The notes beneath the pieces were generated by a model. The model searched no databases and was not told the DNA's origin. It saw nothing but the letters and a program-made list of their open reading frames with translations. DNA of 64,000 nucleotides from Streptomyces spinosus. GTDB taxonomy: Bacteria; Actinomycetota; Actinomycetes; Streptomycetales; Streptomycetaceae. Numbering within the stretch: position 1 is the first letter of the stretch; each line of letters starts with the position of its first letter. The stretch lies in the NCBI RefSeq assembly GCF_020400655.1, contig NZ_JAINRC010000011.1, positions 62,001 to 126,000 of the forward strand, given 5' to 3'. Positions 32,468 to 41,058 of the stretch are shown here, one piece after another. Position numbers and translations under genes: made by a program.

Positions 32468-35400
32468 TCAGTCCGGCAGCAGCCGCCCGACCGCCCGCTC
32501 CAGCCCGGGCAGTGCGCGCTGGCCCGCCAGGGCGAGGGCGATCGCGGCCACGACACCCGCCCAGGCCACCGGGCCGAGCGGGGTGCAGCCGAAGACGCGG
32601 CTGACGCCCGGGGTCTGGACCACGGCCACCAGGGCCACCGCGGAGCCCAGCGAGGTGATCTGCACCAGGCGGCTGTCACGCCGGTCGAGGAACGTCTGCA
32701 CGAGCTGGGTGCCCACCACCCCGCACAGGGCCATGGTGCCGGAGCGCCGGGCGGTGCCCGGCGTGAAGCGGCCGATCAGCCAGGCCGTGAGCGCGCCGAG
32801 ACAGGTGGTCAGGGCCCGGTGCCGGATCTGCCGCAGCAGGGGGTCGCCCAGCACTCCGGCGGCCTCCTCCACGTGCCCCAGGTCCGCCTCGCCCTCCTTC
32901 TCCGTCACCGCCACCGCCATCGACGGGAACAGGTCGGTGAAGAGGTTCACCATGAGCATCTGCCGGGTGGACAGCGGCGCCCGGCCGGACAGCAGCGTGC
33001 CGAGGATGCCGAACCCGACCTCGCCCGCGTTGCCGCCGATCAGGATGGCGATCGCGTCGGCGACGCTGTGCCACAGCGCGCGTCCCTCGCCGACCGCGTC
33101 GATCAGCACCGTCAGGTCGTCGTCGGTCAGCACGATGTCCGCGGCGTTGCGCGCGGCGGCAGATCCGCGCGCGTTGATGCCGACGCCGATGTCGGCGGCG
33201 CGGATGGCCGCGGCGTCGTTCGCGCCGTCGCCGACCATGCCGACCACCCGGCCCGCGTCCCGCAGCGCCTCCACGACCTGGAGCTTCTGCTCGGGCGCCA
33301 CCCGGGCCACCACACCCGCGTCCCGCAGCATCCGGGCCCGGGACGCCCGGTCGGCCGCGGCCAGCTCGTCGCCGGTGACCACCACGGTGTCCTCCGGCCA
33401 GCCCAGGTCGGCGGCGATGGCCCGCGCGGTCTGCGGGTGGTCCCCGGTGAGCATGACCGGTCGTACGCCCGCTCCGTTCAGCCCGTTCACCAGCGCCGTG
33501 GAGGTCTCGCGGGGTACGTCGGACAGGGCCAGGAGACCGACGAACTCCAGGTCGTGGAGGGGTTGTTCGGGAACGTCCGACTCCTGCTCCGCCGCGTCGA
33601 GCCGCCGTTGCGCCACCGCCAGGACCCGCAGCCCGGCCCCGGCCAGCGTGTGCGCGGACTCGGAGGCGTGTGCCGGCAGCCCGGTGCAGGCGGGCAGCAC
33701 GGTCTCCGGGGCGCCCTTGACCACCAGGACCGCCGGGCCGTCCCCGCTCCGGCCGACGCCGGCGGCGTATCCGCGCGCGGCCTCGAAGGGCAGGTCGGCG
33801 AGCTGGATCCAGCCGGGGTCGGGGGGCGCCGCGGCCAGCACGGCCTCGTCGGTGGCGTGCACCGGCCGGTCGGAGCCGCCGTTCAGCCGCGGGCAGGCCC
33901 GCGCGGCGACCCGGATCGTCTCCTCGGAGCCGGCGTCGTCCACCGCGTGGACCGTGCCGCCGGCGTCGGAGGTACGCACCAGCCGCAGCCGGTTCTCGGT
34001 GAGCGTGCCGGTCTTGTCGAAGCAGATGGTGTCCATCCGGCCCAGCGCCTCCAGGGTGCGCGGGGTGCGCACCAGGACACCGCCCCGGCTCAGCCTCCGG
34101 GCGGCGGCGAGCTGCGCGACCGTCGCCACCAGCGGCAGCCCCTCCGGCACGGCCGCCACGGCCACCGCCACCCCGCCGCTGACCGCCTCGCGGATCGGGG
34201 TGCCGCGCATCAGCGCCAGCCCGGTCACCGCGGCGCCGCCCGCCAGGGTCAGCGGCAGCGCCTTGCGGGTGAGTTCCTGGAGCCTGGCCTGGACGCCGCC
34301 GGACGGGGGCGTGCGGGCGGCGAGGTGGACGGCGCGGGCTGCCTCGGTGCGGTCGCCGGTGTCGACGACGAGGGCCCGGGCCTCGCCCGCCACCACGGTC
34401 GTGCCCTCGAAGACCATGCACCGCCGGTCGGCCACGGGGGCGTGCGGAGTGGGGTCCGTCCGCTTCTCCACCGGCAGCGACTCCCCGGTCAGGGCGGACT
34501 CGTCCACCTCCAGGCCCTCCTGCCACAGCAGCCGCGCGTCGGCGGGGACCACGTCGTCCGTCTTGAGCTGGATCACGTCGCCCGGCCGGAGCTTGCCCGC
34601 GTCCACGGTGCGGGTGCCGCCGGCCGGGGCCTCGGTCTCCGGCGGTACCAGGCGCGCCCTCTGCTTCTGCTCCGCGACCAGCCCGGACAGGGCCCGCTCC
34701 GCACGCAGCCGCTGGATGCCGCCGACCAGGGCGTTCAGATCGAGGGCGCCGACGACGAGCAGCGCGTCCATGACGGAGCCGAGGATCGCCGACGCGGCCG
34801 AGCCGACGGCCAGGACCGGGGTGAGCGGGTCCTGGAGTTCACTGCGAACGGCGCGGCCGAGGCGGTAGGACCAGCGGGCGGGCGCGGCGGCCGGATGCCG
34901 GCCCACGCGCTTGGCCGCCTTGCGCATCCGGGCGGTCAGCGTGTCGGACGGCTCGGGCCCGGCGGCCGGGTCGTGGGCCAGCCGGTCCCGGGCCTGGTCC
35001 GGGTCCAGCTCGTGCCAGTGCACCCGGGGGCGCGGGTGCGGGGCGCGGGCCGCCGCCACGCCCAGTGCGGAACACACCCCGGACAGCAGGGCCATGGCGG
35101 CGCCGGCGTCGACGGGTGCGTGCCGGAGCCCCGGCAGCACGGACCGGCGGCCGCGCCCGCCGCCGGACTCGCCGACGGCGACGAGCAGCCCGGACAGCGC
35201 GGCACCGGAGCGGGCCAGGGTCTGGGCCCGGTGGCCGACCCGGCGGGCGGCCGGGACCGCGGTCAGCACCCGCCACACGTCGGGCAGGCCGTGCAGCGCG
35301 AGGATGTCCGCGCCCCAGACCACCGCCCCGTCCCGGTCGGTCAGGGCGAGCGCGACATCGGCGGCCCGCAGGGCGCCCAGGACGTCGTGCTCGTCGGCCG

Positions 35401-36757
35401 TGCGGACCCGGGCGACCACCAGGACGGCGCCCTCGTCGCCCCGAGCCTCGTACACGACGTCGTCCAGTGGCCGGCGGGCGTCGACGACCTGGTCGGCGAG
35501 GCCGGTGAAGTCCTCCAGGGCCGGGTCGTCGACGAGGACCACCCGCAGTCCGGCCCGGCGGGCCGCGTCCAGAACGGGTTCGGCCCACGGGTCGGCCTCA
35601 CCGTCCGCGGTGCGCAGCGCGCTGGGGTGCAGGACGACGGTGCCGGCCATCTCCAGCAGACGCAGTCGCTCCGGGGCGCGGACCAGCACGCCGGTACGGG
35701 CCAGGGCGGCGCTGAGCACGGCATGGAAGGCGGCGGGACCGTAGCGGGCGGCCTTCGGGGAGCCGGCCAGCACCGCTTCGGCCGCCTCTGCGCCGTCGTG
35801 CTTGACCAGGAGGGTGGCCGCCGCGCCGAGGAGGCTGCCGGCGGAGGCGTGGGCCGCGTACTCGTGGGCCGGGGAGACGCGCAGCGGCGGGCGCGGCGGG
35901 CCCGGCGCGGCGAGGCTGACGCGGTCGGGCGCGCACAGCCGGTCGTGCACCGCGTCGAAGGCGGCGGAGCGGGCCACCGTCTCGGCCACCTGGCAGGCCC
36001 GCAGGGCACCGTCGAGCACCAGGGAGGTGGGCGTCTGCCCGGCGCCGTGCACGGCGGCGTTCGCGCAGGTCAGCAGGAGGTCCATGCCGGTGTCGCCGAG
36101 CCGGGCGCGCAGCCACGCGCGAAAACGCGGGTTCTCCCGCAGCAGGGTCACGACCGCGGTCGCCACCCGGGGCGAGGGCGGCAGCCGCAGCGCGTACACG
36201 GACAGCGCCACCGCGATCCCGGCGCCGTCGACGGCGAGTGTGGCCACCGCGGCGCGCACCCCGGCCGGGTCCGCCGGATGCGTGGTCTCCTCCACGGTTC
36301 CGTCCGCCAGCACGAGCCCGTGCCGCTCGGCGAGGCCGGCCGCGTAATCGAGGACGCGGTCGGCGGCCTCCTCACCGGTCGCGGTCACCACCAGGCGGGC
36401 GAGTCCCTCGTCCCAGTAGGCGACGAGGACGTCGGGGTGGTCCGCCAGCGCCTCGGCCAGCCGGCGCGCCAGGTGTTCCGTGCCGCCCGCGCGCCGCGCC
36501 CGCTCCTGTTCCAGGGGCCGTACCGCCAGGTGGGTGCGGGCGCCGGACCGCCAGTGGTCACCGGAGCCGGGCAGCGCGTTGCGCGCCACGCGGCCCACAC
36601 GCACGGCGGCGTCAAGGCCGCGCACGCCGGCGCGCGCGGTTCCGGCGGCGGCACCGGCGGCCAGTCCGGCCGCCGGTGCCGCCGCCCGCGCGAGCAGGCG
36701 TGGCGCCGCCGACAGCCGGCGGACGGCGGACGACGGCGCTGTCAGCAGACCGGGCAC
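32468..36757 (-). CDS. large P-type cation-transporting ATPase (CtpI/CtpH-like)
   Basis: A 1429-residue P-type ATPase, about 500 residues longer than ordinary P2 pumps. The catalytic core is in the C-terminal half: LTGESLPVEK, VPEGLPLVATVAQL (M4 ion-path motif), phosphorylated Asp914 in CFDKTGTLTENR, MLTGDHPQTA and hinge MVGDGANDAAA around 1177. The first ~650 residues contain a repeat of heavy-metal-associated-like and degenerate HAD-like segments with few membrane helices. This layout matches mycobacterial CtpI/CtpH, whose cation is not firmly known. GTG 36757 follows GAGGAGGG. It is 9 bp after a small partner gene. Confidence 0.9.
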   Translation of the reverse strand: MPGLLTAPSSAVRRLSAAPRLLARAAAPAAGLAAGAAAGTARAGVRGLDAAVRVGRVARNALPGSGDHWRSGARTHLAVRPLEQERARRAGGTEHLARRLAEALADHPDVLVAYWDEGLARLVVTATGEEAADRVLDYAAGLAERHGLVLADGTVEETTHPADPAGVRAAVATLAVDGAGIAVALSVYALRLPPSPRVATAVVTLLRENPRFRAWLRARLGDTGMDLLLTCANAAVHGAGQTPTSLVLDGALRACQVAETVARSAAFDAVHDRLCAPDRVSLAAPGPPRPPLRVSPAHEYAAHASAGSLLGAAATLLVKHDGAEAAEAVLAGSPKAARYGPAAFHAVLSAALARTGVLVRAPERLRLLEMAGTVVLHPSALRTADGEADPWAEPVLDAARRAGLRVVLVDDPALEDFTGLADQVVDARRPLDDVVYEARGDEGAVLVVARVRTADEHDVLGALRAADVALALTDRDGAVVWGADILALHGLPDVWRVLTAVPAARRVGHRAQTLARSGAALSGLLVAVGESGGGRGRRSVLPGLRHAPVDAGAAMALLSGVCSALGVAAARAPHPRPRVHWHELDPDQARDRLAHDPAAGPEPSDTLTARMRKAAKRVGRHPAAAPARWSYRLGRAVRSELQDPLTPVLAVGSAASAILGSVMDALLVVGALDLNALVGGIQRLRAERALSGLVAEQKQRARLVPPETEAPAGGTRTVDAGKLRPGDVIQLKTDDVVPADARLLWQEGLEVDESALTGESLPVEKRTDPTPHAPVADRRCMVFEGTTVVAGEARALVVDTGDRTEAARAVHLAARTPPSGGVQARLQELTRKALPLTLAGGAAVTGLALMRGTPIREAVSGGVAVAVAAVPEGLPLVATVAQLAAARRLSRGGVLVRTPRTLEALGRMDTICFDKTGTLTENRLRLVRTSDAGGTVHAVDDAGSEETIRVAARACPRLNGGSDRPVHATDEAVLAAAPPDPGWIQLADLPFEAARGYAAGVGRSGDGPAVLVVKGAPETVLPACTGLPAHASESAHTLAGAGLRVLAVAQRRLDAAEQESDVPEQPLHDLEFVGLLALSDVPRETSTALVNGLNGAGVRPVMLTGDHPQTARAIAADLGWPEDTVVVTGDELAAADRASRARMLRDAGVVARVAPEQKLQVVEALRDAGRVVGMVGDGANDAAAIRAADIGVGINARGSAAARNAADIVLTDDDLTVLIDAVGEGRALWHSVADAIAILIGGNAGEVGFGILGTLLSGRAPLSTRQMLMVNLFTDLFPSMAVAVTEKEGEADLGHVEEAAGVLGDPLLRQIRHRALTTCLGALTAWLIGRFTPGTARRSGTMALCGVVGTQLVQTFLDRRDSRLVQITSLGSAVALVAVVQTPGVSRVFGCTPLGPVAWAGVVAAIALALAGQRALPGLERAVGRLLPD

Positions 36758-36766
36758 ATGCCCTCC

Positions 36767-37315
36767 TCAGAGCGTGGTGCGATCGGGGCGCGCGGTGGGT
36801 CCGAGCGGGCCGGAGGACGTCCTGCCCGCGGACGCCCGGGCTCCGTGCGGGGCCTCCGGGGGGCTCGGTGCCGCCGTGTGGCCGGGTTGCCTGACCGGCC
36901 CCGGCGTCGCGGCGCCGGCCGGTGCCGGGGTGTCCGCGGGGGTCCCGGTCCCGGCCGCCTGGCCGGGCTCAGGGCTTGCGCCGCCGGACCTGAGGGCCGC
37001 GGTGCCCAGGTCGTGCGCCGGTTCGGCGGCCGGGGCCGTCTCCCCGGTGCCCGCCGGCTGCGGGGGCCGAGGCTGGGTGAGCCAGGCCACCGCCGCGCCG
37101 GTGAGGGCCACGGGCCACTCCACCACGCCCGCGGCGCCGAGCACCCCCGCTCCCGCGTAGACCGCCATGCGCCGACCGCGCGGCGAGACCGCCCCGACCT
37201 TGTCCAGTGTTCCCTCGGCGGCCCTGGTCACCGTTCCGGCGCCGGGCACCCTGCGCAGTACCGAGGCCGCGCCGCGCAGGGGCGCCGTGAGGGCCGACGA
37301 CTTCTGCTCAGCCAT
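36767..37315 (-). CDS. hypothetical membrane-associated partner of P-type ATPase
   Basis: A 182-residue protein. Residues 1-60 are basic and amphipathic, one hydrophobic segment (MAVYAGAGVLGAAGVVEWPVAL, then TGAAVAWL) could span the membrane around 50-80, and the rest is a Pro/Ala/Gly-rich disordered tail. ATG 37315 follows GAGGAGAG. It ends 9 bp before the ATPase start, so the two form an operon; a pump-associated anchor or chaperone is conceivable but unproven. I do not recognise the family. Confidence 0.7.
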   Translation of the reverse strand: MAEQKSSALTAPLRGAASVLRRVPGAGTVTRAAEGTLDKVGAVSPRGRRMAVYAGAGVLGAAGVVEWPVALTGAAVAWLTQPRPPQPAGTGETAPAAEPAHDLGTAALRSGGASPEPGQAAGTGTPADTPAPAGAATPGPVRQPGHTAAPSPPEAPHGARASAGRTSSGPLGPTARPDRTTL

Positions 37316-37392
37316 GACTCTCCTCGGGTGAGATCGTCTTGCGTGCCCACCGAGTGCCCGCGACCATGCTGGTCATCCCCCTATTTGGGAGG

Positions 37393-37423
37393 GAAACCAC
37401 CTTTTCCAAGGAAATGCCAGGAA
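37393..37423. promoter_or_regulatory. GGAA/TTCC half-site cluster upstream of ATPase operon
   Basis: GGAAA, TTTCC-AA-GGAAA (37403-37414) and GGAAT lie within 31 bp, 80-110 bp before the partner gene start. The central part is a 5+2+5 inverted repeat. Candidate operator for the ATPase operon. Confidence 0.3.
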
Positions 37424-37450
37424 TGCCGTGAGCGCCACCCGCCCCGCCCG

Positions 37451-37830
37451 TCAGGAGGCGTGCCGGAACAGCGCCGCCGGCACGGCCGCGGCGAGGACGC
37501 CGTACCCCTCGGGGTTGAGGTGCAACCAGTCCCCGGCGTGCAGCGCGGGCCGGAGCCGGTCCGGCGCGGCGGGGTCCCGTGCCGCCCGGTCGAAGTCGAT
37601 CACCGCGTCGAAGTGGCCGGAGGTGCGGATCCAGGCGTTGACGCGCTGCCGGGCGGCCTCCCGCTCGCCCGCCGGATCGTCGTAGGGGGTGCTGCCGCCG
37701 AACGGGGTGAGGGTCGCGCCGTAGACCCGTATGCCCTGGGCGTGGGCGCGGACGACGATCTGCCGGTAGCCGGCGATCAGGTCGTCGGTGACCGCGCGCT
37801 GCGCTTCGACTCCGGCTCGGACATCACCTA
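37451..37830 (-). pseudogene. SGNH/GDSL hydrolase, 3' remnant
   Basis: The final ~125 codons of a GDSL/SGNH esterase are present: DDLIAGYRQIVVRAHAQG, IRVYGATLTPFGGS, REAARQRVNAWIRTSG and the catalytic Asp-His block GDWLHLNPEGY. The N-terminal half with the GDS nucleophile block and the GxND block is missing. Upstream sequence is open but unlike any hydrolase, so the gene has lost its 5' end by deletion or rearrangement near 37815-37840. It is very unlikely to make an active enzyme. Confidence 0.78.
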
Positions 37831-38376
37831 CAAGTGATCGCCGGCCGCACGCCCGGGGTGCCACCGTCACCCCGGGCGCTCGCGCGGGCCGGACAGCGCG
37901 GTGAGCCGATCGCGTGCGCCGACCAGCGCGGCGGTCTGCCGACCATACGCAGACGGGATCCCTGCCGGGCTGCCGACCACGCGCGGCCCTCCAGACCCGG
38001 GCAGGCCGATCTCTCCGGGTGGCTCTCTCCGGGTGGCGCGAGGCGGTGAGCCGGACGTTCCGCGCCGACCCCTGGAGCTGTCCCCCACCGGCGCCGGCCA
38101 GGGACGGACACGAGCCCCCCGAGCCGTTCCCACGAAGGCCCGCACAGCGCGCTCGGCCGGACGACCGCACCGGCCCGCCCCCGACCCCGCGCCGGCACGA
38201 GCTCGGCCTGGCCGTCGCGGGAGGCCGATTCGACAGGGAGACCGTGGCGAGCCGCCCGACGCGCGCGTCGGCTAGCGCCTCGTGGGCCCTCCCCGGCGGA
38301 GCCGCTGACCGTGCGAGTCCCGCTCGAAGCGTCCCGGCAGGCTGATCCACCGCCGAGGTCCCGGGGGACCTCGCGG
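37831..38376. other. gene-free, apparently decayed region
   Basis: No intact gene is seen in these 546 bp on either strand. On the minus strand, short stretches such as LADARVGRLATVS (about 38240-38275) and GRQTAALVGARDRLTALSG (about 37870-37935) have protein-like composition, but no family can be assigned. CTCTCCGGGTGG occurs twice near 38008-38035. Together with the truncated GDSL gene this looks like an old deletion or rearrangement scar. Confidence 0.5.
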
Positions 38377-39147
38377 TCAGCGTGCGTCGTCCGGTTCCTG
38401 GGTGCCCAGGGTCGTGGCCAGTTGCCGGCGGTAGTCCGCGTACGCAGTGCGCAGGTCCTCCCCCGGCCAGTCGGGGGGCAGCAGCGCGGACGGCAGGACC
38501 GGGTCGGTCAGCAGGTGCCGGACGGCCGCAGCGTAGGCGGTGAGCCGTACGGCCGGGTGGTCGGCCCCGGTCGCGCGGGCGAGCAGGGAGCGCCCGGTGG
38601 CCGCCCAGTCGGTCAGCGGCCAGAGCCGGGCGGCGAGGTCGCGCGGGGGCTCGTCGGGGCGCGCGGTGCACGTCAGCGCCACCTGTCGCAGATCACCCGG
38701 CAGCGGGCGGTCGAGGTTGGCGGGGCGCAGCCAGACGCCCTCGCGGAGTTCGGCCACGCGCAGGGCGGTCAGCCGGGCGCGCAGGTCGGCGCGTTCGGCG
38801 GGGCCGCGGCCCGTCGCCGTGACCACCACCATCTCCCAGTCGCCGTCCCACGCGCGCGTGCGGGGCCGCACGGCTTCGTCCTGGCGGCGCTGCCGGGCCA
38901 GCAGCCGGTCGCTGAGCCGGTAGACGGCGTCTTCGCGCCGCAGGTCGCCGGCGGCCACCATGCGGCTGAGCGCGGCGCGCAGCGTGGAGCCGCCGACCCC
39001 GAACGGCTCCACCAGCCGGACCAGGTCCCTCACCGGCAGCTGGGGCGGATGCACGCCCAGGAGCAGGCTCAGCACGACCGACCGGGCGGACAGCGGCCGC
39101 AGACAGGCGGCGTCCGCGTCCGGCTTCGCGGAGACGTTCATGCGCAT
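38377..39147 (-). CDS. PaaX-family transcriptional regulator
   Basis: A 256-residue PaaX-type regulator. SARSVVLSLLLGVHPPQLPVRDLV and GVGGSTLRAALSRMVAAGDLRRED form the N-terminal winged helix; WDGDWEMVVVTATGRGPAERADLR is the conserved central block of PaaX, normally a phenylacetyl-CoA-responsive repressor. Its start (ATG 39147, or 39141) faces the acyl-CoA dehydrogenase gene with TGCAACA repeats between, so it probably regulates that gene. Confidence 0.88.
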   Translation of the reverse strand: MRMNVSAKPDADAACLRPLSARSVVLSLLLGVHPPQLPVRDLVRLVEPFGVGGSTLRAALSRMVAAGDLRREDAVYRLSDRLLARQRRQDEAVRPRTRAWDGDWEMVVVTATGRGPAERADLRARLTALRVAELREGVWLRPANLDRPLPGDLRQVALTCTARPDEPPRDLAARLWPLTDWAATGRSLLARATGADHPAVRLTAYAAAVRHLLTDPVLPSALLPPDWPGEDLRTAYADYRRQLATTLGTQEPDDAR

Positions 39148-39173
39148 GGCCCCGTACTGTACGTGCGTTCTTT

Positions 39174-39213
39174 TGTTGCAACATTGCTACAGCCGCAGGA
39201 AGAGTGCAACATG
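39174..39213. promoter_or_regulatory. TGCAACA repeats between PaaX and acyl-CoA dehydrogenase
   Basis: TGTTGCAACA (39174-39183) is a perfect palindrome. TGCAACAT recurs as a direct repeat 28 bp away (39177-39184 and 39205-39212), the second copy next to the dehydrogenase start. Likely PaaX sites controlling both genes. Confidence 0.5.
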
Positions 39214-39218
39214 CTGTC

Positions 39219-40904
39219 ATGGTCTCGATTCCCGAGCAGTCGCCGTCACAGTCCCCGTCGCTGTCCCAGCCGTCTCACGCCACGCACGACGTGACCAACC
39301 AGCCCCCGCCGCTCGCCCCCTACGACGCCTCCGACGACCCGGCCCTGCTGGAGGGGCTGCGCCGGGAGGGCGCGGGCTGGGCCGAGGAGGACGTCCGGCG
39401 GCTGGGGGCGCGCGCCGGCAGCGCGGAGGCGCAGGAGTGGGGCGAGCTCGCGAACCGGTACGAGCCGGTGCTGCGCACCCACGACCGCTACGGCCACCGC
39501 GTCGACGAGGTGGAGTTCCACCCCAGCTGGCACCACCTGATGCGGACGGCGGTCGCCGAGGGCCTGGCCGGTGCCCCGTGGGCCGACGACCGGCCGGGCG
39601 CGCACGTCGCCCGGACCGCGGGCGGCCTGGTGTGGGGGCACACGGAGGCGGGACACGGCTGCCCCACGTCGATGACGTACGCCGCCGTGCCCGCCCTGCG
39701 CGCACAGCCGGATCTCGCCAAGGTGTACGAGCCGCTGCTCACCAGCCGCGAGTACGACCCCCGGCTGCGCGTCCCGACGGAGAAGCCCGGGCTGCTGGCC
39801 GGAATGGGCATGACCGAGAAGCAGGGCGGCTCCGACGTCCGGACGAACACCACCACGGCCACGCCCACCGGGGAGGCGGGCGTCTACACACTGCGCGGGC
39901 ACAAGTGGTTCACGTCGGCGCCGATGTGCGACGTCTTCCTCGTGCTCGCGCAGGCCCCGGGCGGGCTGTCGTGCTTCCTGGTGCCGCGCGTCCTGCCGGA
40001 CGGCAGCCGCAACACCTTCCGCGTCCAGCGTCTGAAGGACAAGCTCGGCAACCGGTCCAACGCCTCCTCCGAGCCGGAGTTCGACCGGACCGTCGCCTGG
40101 CTGGTGGGGCCGGAGGGACGGGGCGTGAAGACCATCATCGAGATGGTCAACTGCACCCGCCTGGACTGCGTGATGTCCTCGGCGACCCTGATGCGCAAGA
40201 CGCTGGTCGAGGCGGGGCACCACGCCCGGTACCGCAGCGCGTTCGGTGCCCGGCTGATCGACCAGCCGCTGATGCGCAACGTCCTGGCCGATCTCGCGCT
40301 GGAGTCGGAGGCGGCGACGACACTCACACTGCGGCTGGCCGGCGCGGCCGACCGCGCGGTGCGCGGGGACGCCGGGGAGCGGGCCTTCCGGCGCATCGCC
40401 ACCGCCGTCGGCAAGTACTGGGTCACCAAGCGGGGCCCGGCCTTCACCGCCGAGGCCCTGGAGTGCCTGGGCGGGAACGGGTACGTCGAGGACTCCGGGA
40501 TGCCCCGGCACTACCGGGAGGCTCCGCTGCTGTCGATCTGGGAGGGTTCCGGCAACGTCAACGCGCTCGACGTGCTGCGCGCCCTCGGCCGCGAACCGGA
40601 CACCGCCGAGGCGCTCTTCGCCGAACTCGCCCTCGCGCGCGGGGCGGACGCCCGGCTCGACGCGGCCGTGGCCGCGCTGCGGCACGACGTGGCCGGAACC
40701 GATCAGGTGGGCGCGCGCCGGCTGGTCGAGCGGATGGCGCTGGCGCTCCAGGCCTCCCTGCTCGTCCGGCACGCTCCCCACCCGGTCGCGGACGCCTTCT
40801 GCGCGAGCCGGCTGGGCGGCGACTGGGGCCACTCGTTCGGCACGCTGCCCGCGGGAACCGACCTCGACGCCGTCCTGGAGCGGGCCCTGCCCGGCCGGGA
40901 CTGA
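39219..40904 (+). CDS. acyl-CoA dehydrogenase, AidB type
   Basis: A 561-residue FAD-dependent acyl-CoA dehydrogenase-fold protein of the AidB subgroup. GMGMTEKQGGSDVRTNTT is the flavin-side signature, RLKDKLGNRSNASSE and RGVKTIIEMVNCTRLD follow, CLGGNGYVEDSG and IWEGSGNVNALD (putative catalytic Glu) close the active site. The C-terminal ~120 residues form the extra AidB domain. E. coli AidB binds DNA and is linked to alkylation stress; many actinobacterial relatives are plain dehydrogenases. ATG 39219 is chosen; GTG 39204 is open but has no spacer from GGAAGA. It faces PaaX. Confidence 0.88.
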   Translation: MVSIPEQSPSQSPSLSQPSHATHDVTNQPPPLAPYDASDDPALLEGLRREGAGWAEEDVRRLGARAGSAEAQEWGELANRYEPVLRTHDRYGHRVDEVEFHPSWHHLMRTAVAEGLAGAPWADDRPGAHVARTAGGLVWGHTEAGHGCPTSMTYAAVPALRAQPDLAKVYEPLLTSREYDPRLRVPTEKPGLLAGMGMTEKQGGSDVRTNTTTATPTGEAGVYTLRGHKWFTSAPMCDVFLVLAQAPGGLSCFLVPRVLPDGSRNTFRVQRLKDKLGNRSNASSEPEFDRTVAWLVGPEGRGVKTIIEMVNCTRLDCVMSSATLMRKTLVEAGHHARYRSAFGARLIDQPLMRNVLADLALESEAATTLTLRLAGAADRAVRGDAGERAFRRIATAVGKYWVTKRGPAFTAEALECLGGNGYVEDSGMPRHYREAPLLSIWEGSGNVNALDVLRALGREPDTAEALFAELALARGADARLDAAVAALRHDVAGTDQVGARRLVERMALALQASLLVRHAPHPVADAFCASRLGGDWGHSFGTLPAGTDLDAVLERALPGRD

Positions 40905-41058
40905 CCGCCTCACGCGCGCGTGCCGGGCGGTTGCGCCGGATGGCCGGTCACCGACGGCGGATCGCACACAGTCAATGTGTGGTTCCGGTGCGTTGTCAGT
41001 GCCGTGGTGCACACTCCCCGTCAGACGTCACTCGTCCGGGGAGGACAGGGAGGACCAC

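Noticed and set aside
32304..37837. Very long open frames (854 and 1672 codons) antisense to the P-type ATPase gene
   Set aside because: Composition is Arg/Pro/Ser/Gly/His-rich with no domains; these are GC-bias shadows of the real ATPase gene.
38190..38290. Remnant of a pyridoxamine-phosphate-oxidase-like gene (LADARVGRLATVS)
   Set aside because: Too short, and neighbouring residues do not continue the family pattern in any frame.
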